A DNA stretch of 14,436 nucleotides, taken from NCBI GenBank assembly GCA_027596945.1, contig JADGJH010000785.1, forward strand, positions 1 through 14,436, given 5' to 3'. Source of the stretch: Physocladia obscura (taxonomy: Eukaryota > Chytridiomycota > Chytridiomycetes > Chytridiales > Chytriomycetaceae). The translations under genes were made by a program, and so were the position numbers. Position 1 is the stretch's first letter. The number at the start of each line of letters is the position of its first letter. The notes below the pieces were generated by a model. It ran no database searches. It was given only the letters and a program-made list of their open reading frames with translations, and was not told the DNA's origin. Of the stretch, positions 1 through 8,538 are shown in pieces.

Positions 1-670
1 CCCCCTGAACAGTTACTCCATTTATATTTGATATTTGTATTTCAAACAATATTTTCAATGCAATTCACAGTTCTTCAAGACATTTCAGGGACAAATACAC
101 ATAGAGCCAATTTTGAAGAATGAACTGGTTTCCAAATGCTTTAGAAGCAATTGACAACTCATTATTTCTAATTATTCAATTCAGTGATGATTGCTGTTAT
201 TGTTGCAAATGGTTCCCTGCATTTAATCTACAGGATATTGTAGATTCAAGAAAACAATTTATAAGTTACTTGATTTGAGCTGGAAGCAGCAGTGATCATG
301 GAACTTTTGGGAATCAAAGTTTTGCTGCAATATCCATTGTTTGTTGGCACTACACAGAACTACTATACAAGCTCAAATGGAGAAAAAAGAAATTGTCAAT
401 AAAGAGCAATTTTTATCCTTAAAACATTGTCACTTGTGACCTTTAAATAAACGCACCTCCAGAGAACCTTTGCATCAATCACTGGACCTCTAACATGGTT
501 CAAAAGCAAACAGCCATCCTTTTTCTTGCAGATATAGGCTATACATTATATTCACATATAATAACACCTTATTTAATTTATTACAATATGCAAAAGCCAG
601 AAAGTTATTCCAATCACATGCACAGCAAGACTTAAATCATTATTTAGTAAGCATTTAGCTTCTGAAATTA
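1..670. other. AT-rich intergenic DNA, no gene recognised
   Basis: No open frame of useful length was found on either strand and no domain was recognised. By eye there is one CpG in this stretch (near 443), like the transposon relics to its right, so it is probably old mobile DNA too. It ends in TTA at 668-670, directly before the terminal repeat of the Harbinger-like relic. Confidence 0.5.
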
Positions 671-715
671 GAGAGATTTTGCAAACCAAAATTTGTTGTA
701 AAAATTTACTGTGAG
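671..715 (+). repeat. Left terminal inverted repeat of Harbinger-like relic
   Basis: The outer part GAGAGATTTTGCAAA pairs with the right end at 2254-2267. The inner part, ending in ACTGTGAG, resembles the inner part of the foldback element ends at 2786-2832, which links the two elements to one family. Confidence 0.6.
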
Positions 716-806
716 TTGATTTGAAATTCCTCCCCATGAGAAATTATCACAAGGAAAACTTCAAAATTCATCAATAGCTCAAAAAAGAACTCAAGTATCA
801 TCTGAT

Positions 807-1618
807 ATGTCAAGCAGCAGTGCTCCAATTGATTATTCAAACAATACAGATTCATCTAGACATTCAAACGTAAGCTTGTGTTTTGCTTCAAGTCTGCATA
901 TGACATCCATCTACTGAAGGAAATCATTGCAACACAACCATTTAATGTGCCATATGATCAGATGAAAGCCTGATGGAATGAAGTGTCTGTACACTTATGC
1001 ACTATATTTGGAGAACAAACTGTCTCTGAGGCAAACTGTTGAAGATCATTTGATGACCTGATGTCTTCTTTTAAGAAAAAACTTTGGAAAGTCTTTGTGC
1101 ATCTGGAATTGAAGAAGAATATGGCAAAAGAGAGCAACTACTACAAGACATTGCTGATCTGGTACAGTAAAACTGTTTTCTATTTTTATTGTGCATAGTA
1201 ACAATAAATAGTGTGATGAAGTTTTGAATAAAAGCAGCAGCAAAAAGACACAAAGATCAATGACCAAACCACATGTGAATCAAATGCTGAACTAATTCGA
1301 AAACTGGCTCTTCAAGGTGCTGAAAAACAGAAGTCAAAGAATAAAATTACAAAACACAATCATACCATTGATTTCGATTCCAATGCCCCATCAAACACAC
1401 CACAAAAGAAGCAAAAACAGTTCAGCAAAAGTGAAATATCCAATACAACTTCTTCAATATCAGCAATAGCAACTATCATTGATTTGAAAAATAGTATGGA
1501 AAAGCAACACAAATGAGAACTGGATTTCAAGGAACAAAAGCTGGAATTTAAGAAAGAGAAGTTTTTATTGGAGAAACAAGAATAAGAGTTGCAGATGAAA
1601 AACAATAAAAGGCAGTAA
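807..1618 (+). pseudogene. Broken Myb/SANT-like accessory gene of a Harbinger-like element
   Basis: An ATG at 807 opens a Ser/Asn-rich leader (MSSSSAPIDYSNN). After a frame change near 868 come stretches such as YDIHLLKEII and QPFNVPYDQM. A second frame change in the A-run near 1075 leads into LCASGIEEEYGKREQLLQDI. These match the layout of Myb/SANT-like proteins encoded beside Harbinger transposases: a trihelix DNA-binding part, then a conserved SGIEEEYG segment, then a charged coiled-coil tail. The tail follows after about 1230 with KQ/KE-rich heptads such as ELDFKEQKLEFKKEK. A short AT-rich break at about 1160-1230 may be an old intron. At least four in-frame stops interrupt it, three TGA and one TAA, each explainable as a C-to-T change from CGA or CAA. 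In living elements the product helps bring transposase to the ends; this copy cannot be functional. Confidence 0.62.
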
Positions 1619-1741
1619 AAGGCAGCTTGATATATTGATCATTTTTGCTTCAAAGCTCAAATAAAGTTTTGTTGAATTTATTTTTATTATTTGTTTCAAC
1701 CTTAAAAAAAAATAGCAATATATTTCACTCTATTCATTTGG

Positions 1742-2149
1742 TTTTGGCATACCGTGTAAATATTCATGCACTGTAGGTGAATTAACATGGAAAAAGTATA
1801 TTCATGATCCAGAATGTCATTGAATATAGACAACAGTGTAGCCAAACAATCACAAAATTGTTTCCAGTTGATGAAACCATACCATACAATTCAGCAGAAT
1901 GCACAGAGTCTTTTCTGCTGTTGCATTGTATCGATTTTCTGCAATGAATGGATTTGGTATATTGAGTCCTTCTTGTAAATACCTGATTTGATCTTTTGTA
2001 AAGCAAAATTCAAATCTTGCTGTTGCATCTGTTATTGAATTTAAGTTGAGTTTGTGATGTGGTATAGTAATTGCATGCATCTGTTCTTTTGTATCTTTGA
2101 TTTTGAGTGCAGTTGCTGCCAGTGTGAAAAAAACCCACCAGGTTTGCAT
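1742..2149 (-). pseudogene. Truncated Harbinger-type transposase, N-terminal part
   Basis: From an ATG at 2149 a 99-codon frame runs to a stop at 1850. It contains RFEFCFTKDQIRYLQEGLNI and later TLCILLN, which follow the pattern F-F-K-D-I-L...L-I-P...LCILL-R of the helical N-terminus of PIF/Harbinger (HARBI1-like) transposases. After the stop, frame shifts give LFGYTVV and then SIFNDILDHEYTFSMLI, matching the expected LFGR...SIFN-IL-HIY segment. The DDE catalytic domain that should follow is missing: the next bases to 1640 are A/T-rich and carry no recognisable motif. The gene converges tail to tail with the accessory relic. A non-transposase origin is possible but the segment order makes it unlikely. 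Confidence 0.6.
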
Positions 2150-2237
2150 TCTTTCTCACAGTGAATTCTCCCAATAAATTGTTGAAAGCAAAAAATAAAA
2201 AAATGAAATGTCTTTCATTTGAAAAATGTTTCATTTC

Positions 2238-2267
2238 TCACAAACAATTTTTATTTGCAAAATCTCA
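2238..2267 (-). repeat. Right terminal inverted repeat of Harbinger-like relic
   Basis: TTTGCAAAATCTCA at 2254-2267 is the reverse complement of the left end with one difference and is followed by TTA. CTCACAAACAATTTTT before it resembles the inner left repeat less well. Confidence 0.55.
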
Positions 2268-2507
2268 TTATTGTTAACATTTTTTAAGAAATTTCAGAAA
2301 CAGACAAAATTTCAAAATTATAGAAATTACTGGAAGGTTCACAGATCATTCAAGAACCGTCAACTCTACTTTCACTTATCATTACTCATTATTAATTTAC
2401 TTTATTTTATTATAAAAGGAAACAAGTTATGAATTGAAATAAACAGTTACTTGAGCTATTTTAAATAGAGCCTCATTATAAGTTAATAGAAATCAAGATT
2501 TCAATCA

Positions 2508-2734
2508 TTCAAATTTGAATTGAACCACCATGATCCTCAAATAATGGCTGATATTATTCAAATTGCACTTTTGTTTCACAATTGGTTGATTGAACTTCAG
2601 GATACTGTGTCAATCAATGATCTGGAGATAAAGTTGAAAATGTTGAGTTTAATCTTGTAATTGGAACAGAGGCTCAGACAAGACAAAATATGGTGTGTGA
2701 CTTAATCAGGAGATTGCCTTATTTATTTGAATAA
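2508..2734 (+). pseudogene. Harbinger-type transposase, C-terminal scrap
   Basis: The frame from 2508 reads FKFELNHHDP, then MADIIQIALLFHNWLIELQD. The pattern of a hydrophobic helix with HNWL or HNFL is the usual C-terminal end of Harbinger-type DDE transposases (CIILHNFL). One frame change near 2622 leads into GDKVENVEFNLV and a short arginine-containing tail that stops at 2732-2734, a normal place for such a protein to end. It lies on the opposite strand from the N-terminal scrap to its left, so the two are not one simple gene: either an inversion or a second inserted copy. There is no catalytic region. Confidence 0.5.
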
Positions 2735-2782
2735 AGTATCTTCAAACAAACTATCTTCATTATTTAAATGTTTTTCATATTG

Positions 2783-3000
2783 GAAAGATTTTGCAAAAAG
2801 GAATTCCTTGTGAGAATTCACTGTGAGACCACTTGAAGTTCTTAGAATCCCTCTTAATGAAACAAAATCCTTATCAGAAATCCTTATAAAGTACTTCTTC
2901 ATTTAAGCATTGGGTATTTGTTTTGTCAAACTTTGTTTTAAGGAATTTCATGTGGTCCCACAGTGAATTCTCACAAGGAATTTTTTTTGCAAAATCTCTC
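2783..3000. mobile_element. Foldback (MITE-like) element with long terminal inverted repeats
   Basis: The segment at 2786-2832 (AGATTTTGCAAAAAGGAATT onward) and the segment at 2952-2997 are inverted copies over about 46 bases with only a few differences; both contain CCTTGTGAGAATTCACTGTG or its complement. Weaker pairing goes on inward through GACCACTTGAAGTTC, so most of the element could form a hairpin. There is no coding capacity. The ends share GAGATTTTGCAAA with the Harbinger-like relic at 671-2267, so it is best read as a non-autonomous relative. Its target duplication is unclear: TAT is a candidate on both sides. Confidence 0.65.
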
Positions 3001-3062
3001 TATTATTATTCTTGTCATTTTTTTGATAGAACCTCAAATTTCAATAGAATAGCTTCATTGAC

Positions 3063-3560
3063 TTAATTTTGCTGTGCCAAGAAATATTTCAACATATTCT
3101 TCATTTCTTTTTGTACTTCCACGCTTTGTTTCAAAACTTCAGTCTGATTTTCAGATGCAACCTTCAATTGTTGAATCAGACCTTCTTGGCTTGCAGTTGA
3201 AGTAGCTGGCACTGCACCAATTCTTTCAGTTTAAATAATACTTGTTACAAGCATGCCAGAAAATGTCTTAAACAAGCCACCAATTTCTGTAGCAAAAATT
3301 GTCAAGACAGCAGATTTTCCTTCCTTTTTTTGACTTGCATTACCTCTTTTTTGTCATTCAATTCTTTGGCACTCAATTTGGACTTGCTTATCAATTGTTT
3401 TCAACTTTGATGCCGAAATATCATCATTTTCAGAATCTTTGCTGCATTGAACACTTTTTGCATATTTGAATTTGTCATTGCTGGACTGGGTCTTTGCTTC
3501 CATACTCAGAATTGCTGTGATTGCTGTCAGAACCTCCACACTTACCACTACTGGTATCAT
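3063..3560 (-). pseudogene. Broken coding relic, coiled-coil-like, probably transposon-derived
   Basis: Read on the minus strand, 3560 to 3354 encodes 68 codons (ISASKLKTIDKQVQIECQRI near the end). After a frame change it goes on as MTKKRGNASQKKEGKSAVL and then GGLFKTFSGMLVTS. An in-frame TAA interrupts it, and it ends with LKQSVEVQKEMKNMLKYFL before a TAA at 3063-3065. The charged, Gln/Lys-rich helical end resembles accessory proteins of transposons, but no named family is recognised. The frame change and internal stop show decay. CpG is scarce here too, though not as scarce as further left. Confidence 0.4.
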
Positions 3561-3634
3561 TAGAAATAAAAATAGAGTATTTGCCTCTTTGCTAAGATAC
3601 CAGGTTGTTGAATCCTGCCCTGCGGATTCCGTTC

Positions 3635-3743
3635 GAATTGTTTACATGGGGCTTGTGATAATTTTAGTAAAAACTTGTTGTTTATTATTCCGAAAATAGA
3701 ATACTAAATAAAACCCCATTCTTGTGCCTCATGTAAACTATTC
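3635..3743. repeat. Imperfect inverted repeat overlapping the start of dispersed repeat copy A
   Basis: GAATTGTTTACATGGGGC at 3635-3652 pairs with GCCTCATGTAAACTATTC at 3726-3743, with two mismatches and a 73-base spacer. The right arm lies inside the 237-base repeat; the left arm lies outside it and is not seen beside copy B. Confidence 0.5.
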
Positions 3744-3950
3744 TATATTACTTTAATTTCTGATTTGAATTTATGAGACAAAGTTGAAAGTTAAAATTCG
3801 TTCATTTCCGTTGCACAATTACTTGATTATGTGAGTGTCAAATAAACAATTTTCTTTCAATTACACCAATAAAATATAAACTATTTTGTTTAACATTTAA
3901 TATTGTGCATTCAGATTTTATATCTAAATATAATTTCATTATATTTAACA
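3714..3950 (+). repeat. Dispersed repeat, copy A (237 bases)
   Basis: This stretch matches 9352-9588 end to end in the same orientation, 237 bases each with no gaps and about 13 differences by eye (about 94-95% identity). It begins CCCCATTCTTGTGC and ends ATATTTAACA. Homology stops sharply at both ends. No open frame and no terminal inverted repeat were seen. TG...CA lies near the ends, so a solo long terminal repeat is possible, but the shared sequence starts about ten bases before the TG. Confidence 0.88.
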
Positions 3951-4927
3951 CACGTGACCAATCGAGCCAAGTTGCCACCAAAATACTGGAAATTTTATAA
4001 AAACTGTTAGTTTCTTTTCTGAAATAGTTACAGCAAATCAATAAAATTATATCACCTCTAAAACCTCTTGTTACACATGGCAAATCAATGCATAAGGTCT
4101 ATATACTTTAAGTAATGCCAATATTTGGTCTACTGTCTATTCCATTTTTTTCAATGATACCTCTGTTTCAGCTAATTTGGTAAATCTTACAACTGACACA
4201 TATACATGAAGCTCTACTTTTGACATCCTCTTGAACTTATCTTTCACTTGCACTGGTGTACCATTGGTTGATTTGATTTGTTTTTCTGGAATGAATTTTG
4301 TTGCAACACAGATAACACATGACACATTCCAACTTCATGTTGAAGTTCAATTAGCCATCTCCATCAAATGTTGTCCCTGCAGGACAAGCTCAACCATTTG
4401 AAGAAGGTGATGGCAATAGAGCTCTTTTTTTGTCATTCTAAACTAAAGTACTGAGGTGGTGTAGTGTTAATTAGAAATGGTGAATGCAAATAATTTCAAA
4501 CCTCAATCAGAAAGTGTGTGATTTCATAACAATTTTTTGCTCCTCTCCTTACTTTTAAGTAAAAATTATTTACACTGATTTACAAATATGCTTGAATGTA
4601 TTCACTGAACACTAATCTCCTAGCAAAGCACATTAAAAATTCAGACCATAATGGCCAGAAAATTAAAAAATGTAGAGATGGTAAGAAAATTGAGGAGTTC
4701 GAGAAACTGTGGAAGTTAAATCAGTTATTAATTCATTTGTGCCATACTGCCAGTATATTAATACGAACAACTTGCCAAAAATATCGAGTTTTTGATTGAT
4801 GATGTGAAAGATTTTCGTTTTGAATAAACGTGACAATTCTGTTTTGCGTGTTCGCGATCAAAAAAATAGCCCAACAGCTGAAAAATCAGACGCCTTTAAC
4901 AAAACAACCGAGTTTTGATTAATCAGA
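3951..4927. other. Intergenic, unassigned minus-strand coding-like scraps
   Basis: No gene could be supported. On the minus strand 4325-4137 is open for 62 codons (ATKFIPEKQIKSTNG inside) but matches no family I know, and another minus frame just upstream reads CPAGTTFDGDG before a stop. Two short perfect hairpins lie at 4331-4347 (AACTTCATGTTGAAGTT) and about 4371-4387 (TTGTCC/GGACAA arms). CpG becomes more frequent after about 4800, towards the intact gene. Confidence 0.35.
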
Positions 4928-7780
4928 ATGATTATCGCGATATTTGGGATCTATTTTGGGCTGATCTATGCCACAAACTCGGCTCCACTAGCCGCTCCAC
5001 AAGACGGAAGTACTTTCAGATACTGTCATAATTTTCTCGATAAAACAAACGGTTCTGCTATTATTTACGATCGTCTAAGTGGCTTTTACAACGGATCTCA
5101 AATTTGGTGATAAACAATGTATCTTCGAACTTTCTAATATATATTTTTTTCAGGGTTTGGGATCTTGGCACGCGATCGGCAGGAGCACCTGACCTCCAAG
5201 GAGTTACAGTAAACCCGATATATTATCCAATCTATCCAAACGGAAAGTCAGCAGGATGGCCTGTGGTTGGCTTCTTGCCATGTGACTCCGGATACTCTGA
5301 CGCCTGGCTTGTTAAAAATATTCAAGTTCCCGGAACTACTGTTTTTAATTCTGTAAGTCGTTGAATTTTTTCCATGAGGAAAAAATGAACTTCGTTCTTA
5401 TTTTCGAATTAGTTTAAAGAAATCGACGAGTTTGATCCGTTCAAGGTGAAAGTAGCAAGAATTCAAGGAGTTGTTAATCTGCCAATGATTCCAAGAGGAA
5501 GTTCGCTGTTGGGAAATACTTCTTTTAACGTGAATGGCTGGTACAAGTTAAGTGAAGCAAAATATAAATTCTGTTCAATTTTTTACTGAAATTCAACGTT
5601 GATAGAGGAAAGCAAATTCAATTCTTCGATTTGGGTCTTTTTGAAAAAACAAAAGCGAACGTAATTGTATTGCCGGCTCTTCAAGAAGTTGATATAATGG
5701 ATGAAAATTTTAATACACTTGAAATGGTTTTTGTCAATGAAACCATTCTGCACAGTCCTTCAACATTTTACCTGTAAGTTATTTTTAATATTAAATAGTG
5801 ATTTGTTTTACTGAATCTTAAATAGTCGATATTCTGTTCAAGGATTGTCGTATTTGCCTACTTCTTATTCAGATATTGCAAGCTATGATAATATATCATT
5901 GCTATTTGATTCATTTTTCTTCAATTATCCACCAGCGCCACCCCCAGCGCCGATTGTTACAGAAACAGCAACCACTTCTATCGACGTGATAACTTCAGTG
6001 CCGGTGGAAGAAACTAGCAAAATTTCGAGCAGGTAATTACCTTTTACATGAGTATGTAAATAACGAAGACATCTTTAGGACTGAACGCCCAGAGCAAACA
6101 AGTGAACTGGTGGCAACTTCAAAAATTTTGCTGACTTCTGAAATCTCATTGACCGTTGGCTCAAAGTCAGTCTATACGTCAGCGACTTTCGCTGCTACAA
6201 CTGCAGCCCTTACTTCGCAAGCTGAGAGAACAACTTCAGTAGAACCGAAAGAAACGAAAGAAACGAGCACGAATGAATTTCTGTCCAGCAGGTAATTAAA
6301 TAATCTCCAATATCTTCGTCAATAACATATTGGAATTTTTTTTAATTTTTCAAGCATTGACCATTTAGAGCAAATGAGCAGGACTGAAGCAGTCACAAAA
6401 AATTTTCCAGCTTCTGAAAGTGCTGCAACATTTGAATCCAAGAGATTTTACGAGTCAGCATCTTCTATAGAAATAGAATCATCGAGAGCAGATACTGATA
6501 AAACGCATACTTTAACTACTGAAACTGAAACTGAATTTTATTCAGAATCGCAATTATTCTCGAAGACAAAATCATATCAGACAGCATATACTACTGTTGC
6601 GGTTTCCACTAATTATTCGTTAACTAATATTTCCAAGCAATCCCGCGCAACCGCGACTTCTCCATCTTTTTCAAATGAAGTAACCACCACGTTCAATAAT
6701 CATCAAACCCTACTTTCTGGCGAAATTAAATCCGCAACGGCAACAAATACTTTAGAGAAAACAAACTTCATTTCAAAATCTCAAACCGGTGGGGTGTATT
6801 ATGTTACTTCATGGATACCTGACAGAGTAAATCCATCCAGTCCAACTGCTACCAAAACACATGAAATTTACTATTTGACCGAATGGCAGCATACACCCAA
6901 AAAAACCTCGGCTGTTACAGAAGTTCCAACAGCTTCGTTCAACAATCTCACAAACGCACATAACACGGCTCCAGGGCATGAAATTTATAATATTACAGTT
7001 TGGGCGCCAGATACACCGAGTCCGGCAAATCCAACTGCGACTACGGGATCCCATGAAGTATATTATGCGACAAAATGGGAAGCAGATACTTCCATTGCGA
7101 CAACTACATTTTATGACCACGCAAGTCAAGTATCAACTAAAATTCCGGTTGAAACGCATGAAGTGTACAATGTAACTATTTGGGCACCAGATCAAACAAG
7201 CACCGCCAATCCAACTTCCACCACAGGATTTCATGAAGTTTATTACGTGACTAAATGGGAACTTGACAGTACAAAAACAACCCAAGTTGTACCAACAGCA
7301 ACAATCAACAGTAATGTAAACGCTTTGAACGCGACCCGCGGAGCTCCGGTCGCAACACACGAAGTGTACAACATTACAGTATGGGCTCCTGACACTTCCA
7401 GTGCACCACCTCTGACAGCTACCGCAGGATCGCATGAAGTGTATAATATTTCTGTCTGGGCGCCAGATAGTTCTACTGAACCTTTTCATGAAAATGCAAA
7501 CACTGTGAAAACACAGGCCCATGAAACATATCATGTGACAAAATGGGAGCCAGATGTGCCTTCAACACATGAAGTCTATAATATTACTGTGTGGGCTCCA
7601 GATACGCCGAATGAATCTGTGACCGCAACAGTTTCCTATCATGGGAATTTAAATTCCACAGAAGTTTCCAGTTATACGAGAGGTGTAGCAACTGTACCAA
7701 CTGTGACACATGAAGTGTATCTTGTGTCGACAAGGATAAGACGACCAAATGCAAAAACTAGAATTACAAAAAGTGTGTAG
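4928..7780 (+). CDS. Predicted secreted, Ser/Thr-rich protein with alternating HEVY...W repeats
   Basis: Seven exons: 4928-5106, 5154-5352, 5413-5546, 5606-5773, 5826-6032, 6079-6291 and 6355-7780. All six introns are 46-63 bases, start GT, end AG and keep phase, giving 841 residues. The last acceptor could instead be at 6382, in the same frame. The ATG at 4928 is followed by a hydrophobic signal peptide (MIIAIFGIYFGLIYA). Residues about 20-261 form an N-terminal domain with two cysteines (C33, C103, a likely disulfide) and motifs such as YDRLSGFYNG and NPIYYPIYPNGKSAGWPVVG; I cannot name its family. A proline stretch (262-269) leads to a Ser/Thr-rich stalk, likely O-glycosylated, up to about 510. 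Residues 512-830 hold eleven HEVY-type repeats. The end is basic (RIRRPNAKTRITKSV) with no membrane span or GPI signal, so it is probably secreted or wall-bound. An adhesion or wall role is inference from architecture only. Confidence 0.85.
6788..7759 (+). repeat. Coding tandem array of two alternating repeat types
   Basis: Units begin with HEVY or HEIY at 6860, 6977, 7052, 7157, 7232, 7358, 7433, 7520, 7568 and 7709; a divergent first unit (GGVYYVTSW) starts at 6788. Type A reads HEVYNITVWAPD (6977, 7157, 7358, 7433, 7568). Type B reads HEVYYVTKWExD (6860, 7052, 7232, 7520). Three A units (6977, 7157, 7358) are followed by the next unit after exactly 75 bases (25 residues), while B spacers vary from 48 to 126 bases. 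All five A units carry an N-glycosylation sequon (NIT, NVT or NIS) just before the tryptophan; no B unit does at that place. The last unit has lost the tryptophan and continues RIRRP. Confidence 0.88.
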
Positions 7781-8181
7781 ATTGTTATCTCCACTTCATG
7801 CGTTTATAAAAACAAGTCATAAATTCCAGTTTTTAACTGGGCCATTTTTGTTTTTGTTTTTGTTTTTTATTTTCCTTTTTTTTCTCTGACTGGAAAAAAA
7901 CAAACACATATCCCTTAAATTTGTTTATTACCAACAATCAGTGTGAACCATTTTTTAAAACCCTCCCACAAATTTTTTTTTTTCTTTTCCCACTCTTCCA
8001 TTTTTTTTTTTTTCAAAACCAAAAAAAAAAAAAAAAAAAACGAGTAATAAAAACTGATATGGAATTGCAGTCAACTGGTAAGTCTTCGAATTTCTTCAAC
8101 TCATTTTTCAGTTTATTGTTTCCAGTTTTTAATATTAAAAAATTATAGGCAACGCGATAATAGTAATTTTCCAAACATATG
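7781..8181. other. Convergent 3' region with low-complexity tracts
   Basis: The secreted-protein gene (+) and DPH3 (-) end towards each other here. The stretch holds TTTTTG repeats (about 7847-7865), a run of 13 T (8001-8013) and a run of 20 A (8021-8040). These give no genes and are likely part of the untranslated ends. Confidence 0.6.
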
Positions 8182-8538
8182 TCACAACAGTTCGTCTGGA
8201 TCAAAAATAATTTTGATGATCAGCGTACATGAAAGACATCGTCCAACGTAATCTCCACTCAAAAGCGAATCCTAGAAACAATAAAGCGATGAATTCGAAT
8301 TCAATCTGGACATAGAGAGAGAGAGAGCTAGCGGTGCTGTGCAAGCAGAATCAGATCGTACCTTTGATATCGCAAAGCGGTCACCGCAAGGACATGGGTA
8401 ATAATAGGTTTCTTCGTCCGGGTCGTAGTCCATATCTTCGATTTCGACCTCATCGTAAAAGTTGTATTGTTCCGCATCGCCAACAGTATCCGATGGCCCT
8501 GCAGCTATTACCTGCGGTGCAGTTACTGTTGATGCCAT
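8182..8538 (-). CDS. DPH3: Diphthamide biosynthesis protein 3 (CSL zinc-finger protein)
   Basis: Two exons on the minus strand, 8538-8362 and 8271-8182, joined at a phase-0 intron of 90 bases (donor GTACGA, acceptor CTAG), give 88 residues. The signature [20 protein letters not shown] followed by PCPCGDRF, then RCLSC and IIFDPDELL, is unmistakable for DPH3/KTI11. Zinc ligands are C49, C51, C71 and C74. DPH3 binds iron or zinc and passes electrons to the Dph1-Dph2 enzyme, which starts diphthamide formation on elongation factor 2; it also supports Elongator-linked wobble-uridine modification of tRNA. It acts in the cytosol. About 27 residues precede the core, longer than in the yeast protein, where the core begins almost at the start; the ATG at 8538 is the first available in frame. 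The intron holds a GA/CT run near 8313-8326. Without splicing, the second half of the zinc site is lost. Confidence 0.95.

Larger units (their letters stand above)
671..2267. mobile_element. Decayed PIF/Harbinger-like DNA transposon
   Basis: The left end begins GAGAGATTTTGCAAA and the right end is TTTGCAAAATCTCA, which is its reverse complement over about 14 bases with one difference. TTA lies directly outside both ends (668-670 and 2268-2270), which fits the three-base TWA target duplication of the PIF/Harbinger superfamily. Inside are two converging broken genes: a Myb/SANT-like accessory protein on + and the N-terminal part of a transposase on -. This two-gene plan is typical of Harbinger elements. 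The catalytic DDE part of the transposase is absent, so the copy is internally deleted as well as mutated. A stretch near 2158-2180 resembles the inner part of the terminal repeat, and the roughly 60 bases after it look inserted. The family call rests on protein pattern recognition and end structure, not on a database search. Confidence 0.68.

Noticed and set aside
3600..3660. Possible tRNA end: GTTCGAATT resembles a T loop
   Set aside because: The flanking bases do not form a T stem and no A box or acceptor stem is present.
4452..4520. Possible tRNA: GTGGTGTAGTG resembles an A box
   Set aside because: No B box, no acceptor stem pairing and no T arm follow at the right distance.
6369..6381. 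TTTAG at 6364-6368 as the acceptor for the last exon
   Set aside because: The resulting frame hits TGA within a few codons; acceptors giving 6355 or 6382 keep the frame, and 6355 has the better pyrimidine tract.
6809..7534. Minus-strand open frames (6809-7129 and 7133-7534) across the repeat array
   Set aside because: They are complements of the repeated coding region and look repetitive only for that reason; the plus strand has the signal peptide, splice sites and the full-length frame.
8059..8212. Small plus-strand gene: ATG at 8059 with a GTAAGT donor and a TTATAG acceptor giving about 26 residues
   Set aside because: It runs antisense into the second exon of DPH3, whose protein match is certain, and the product matches nothing.
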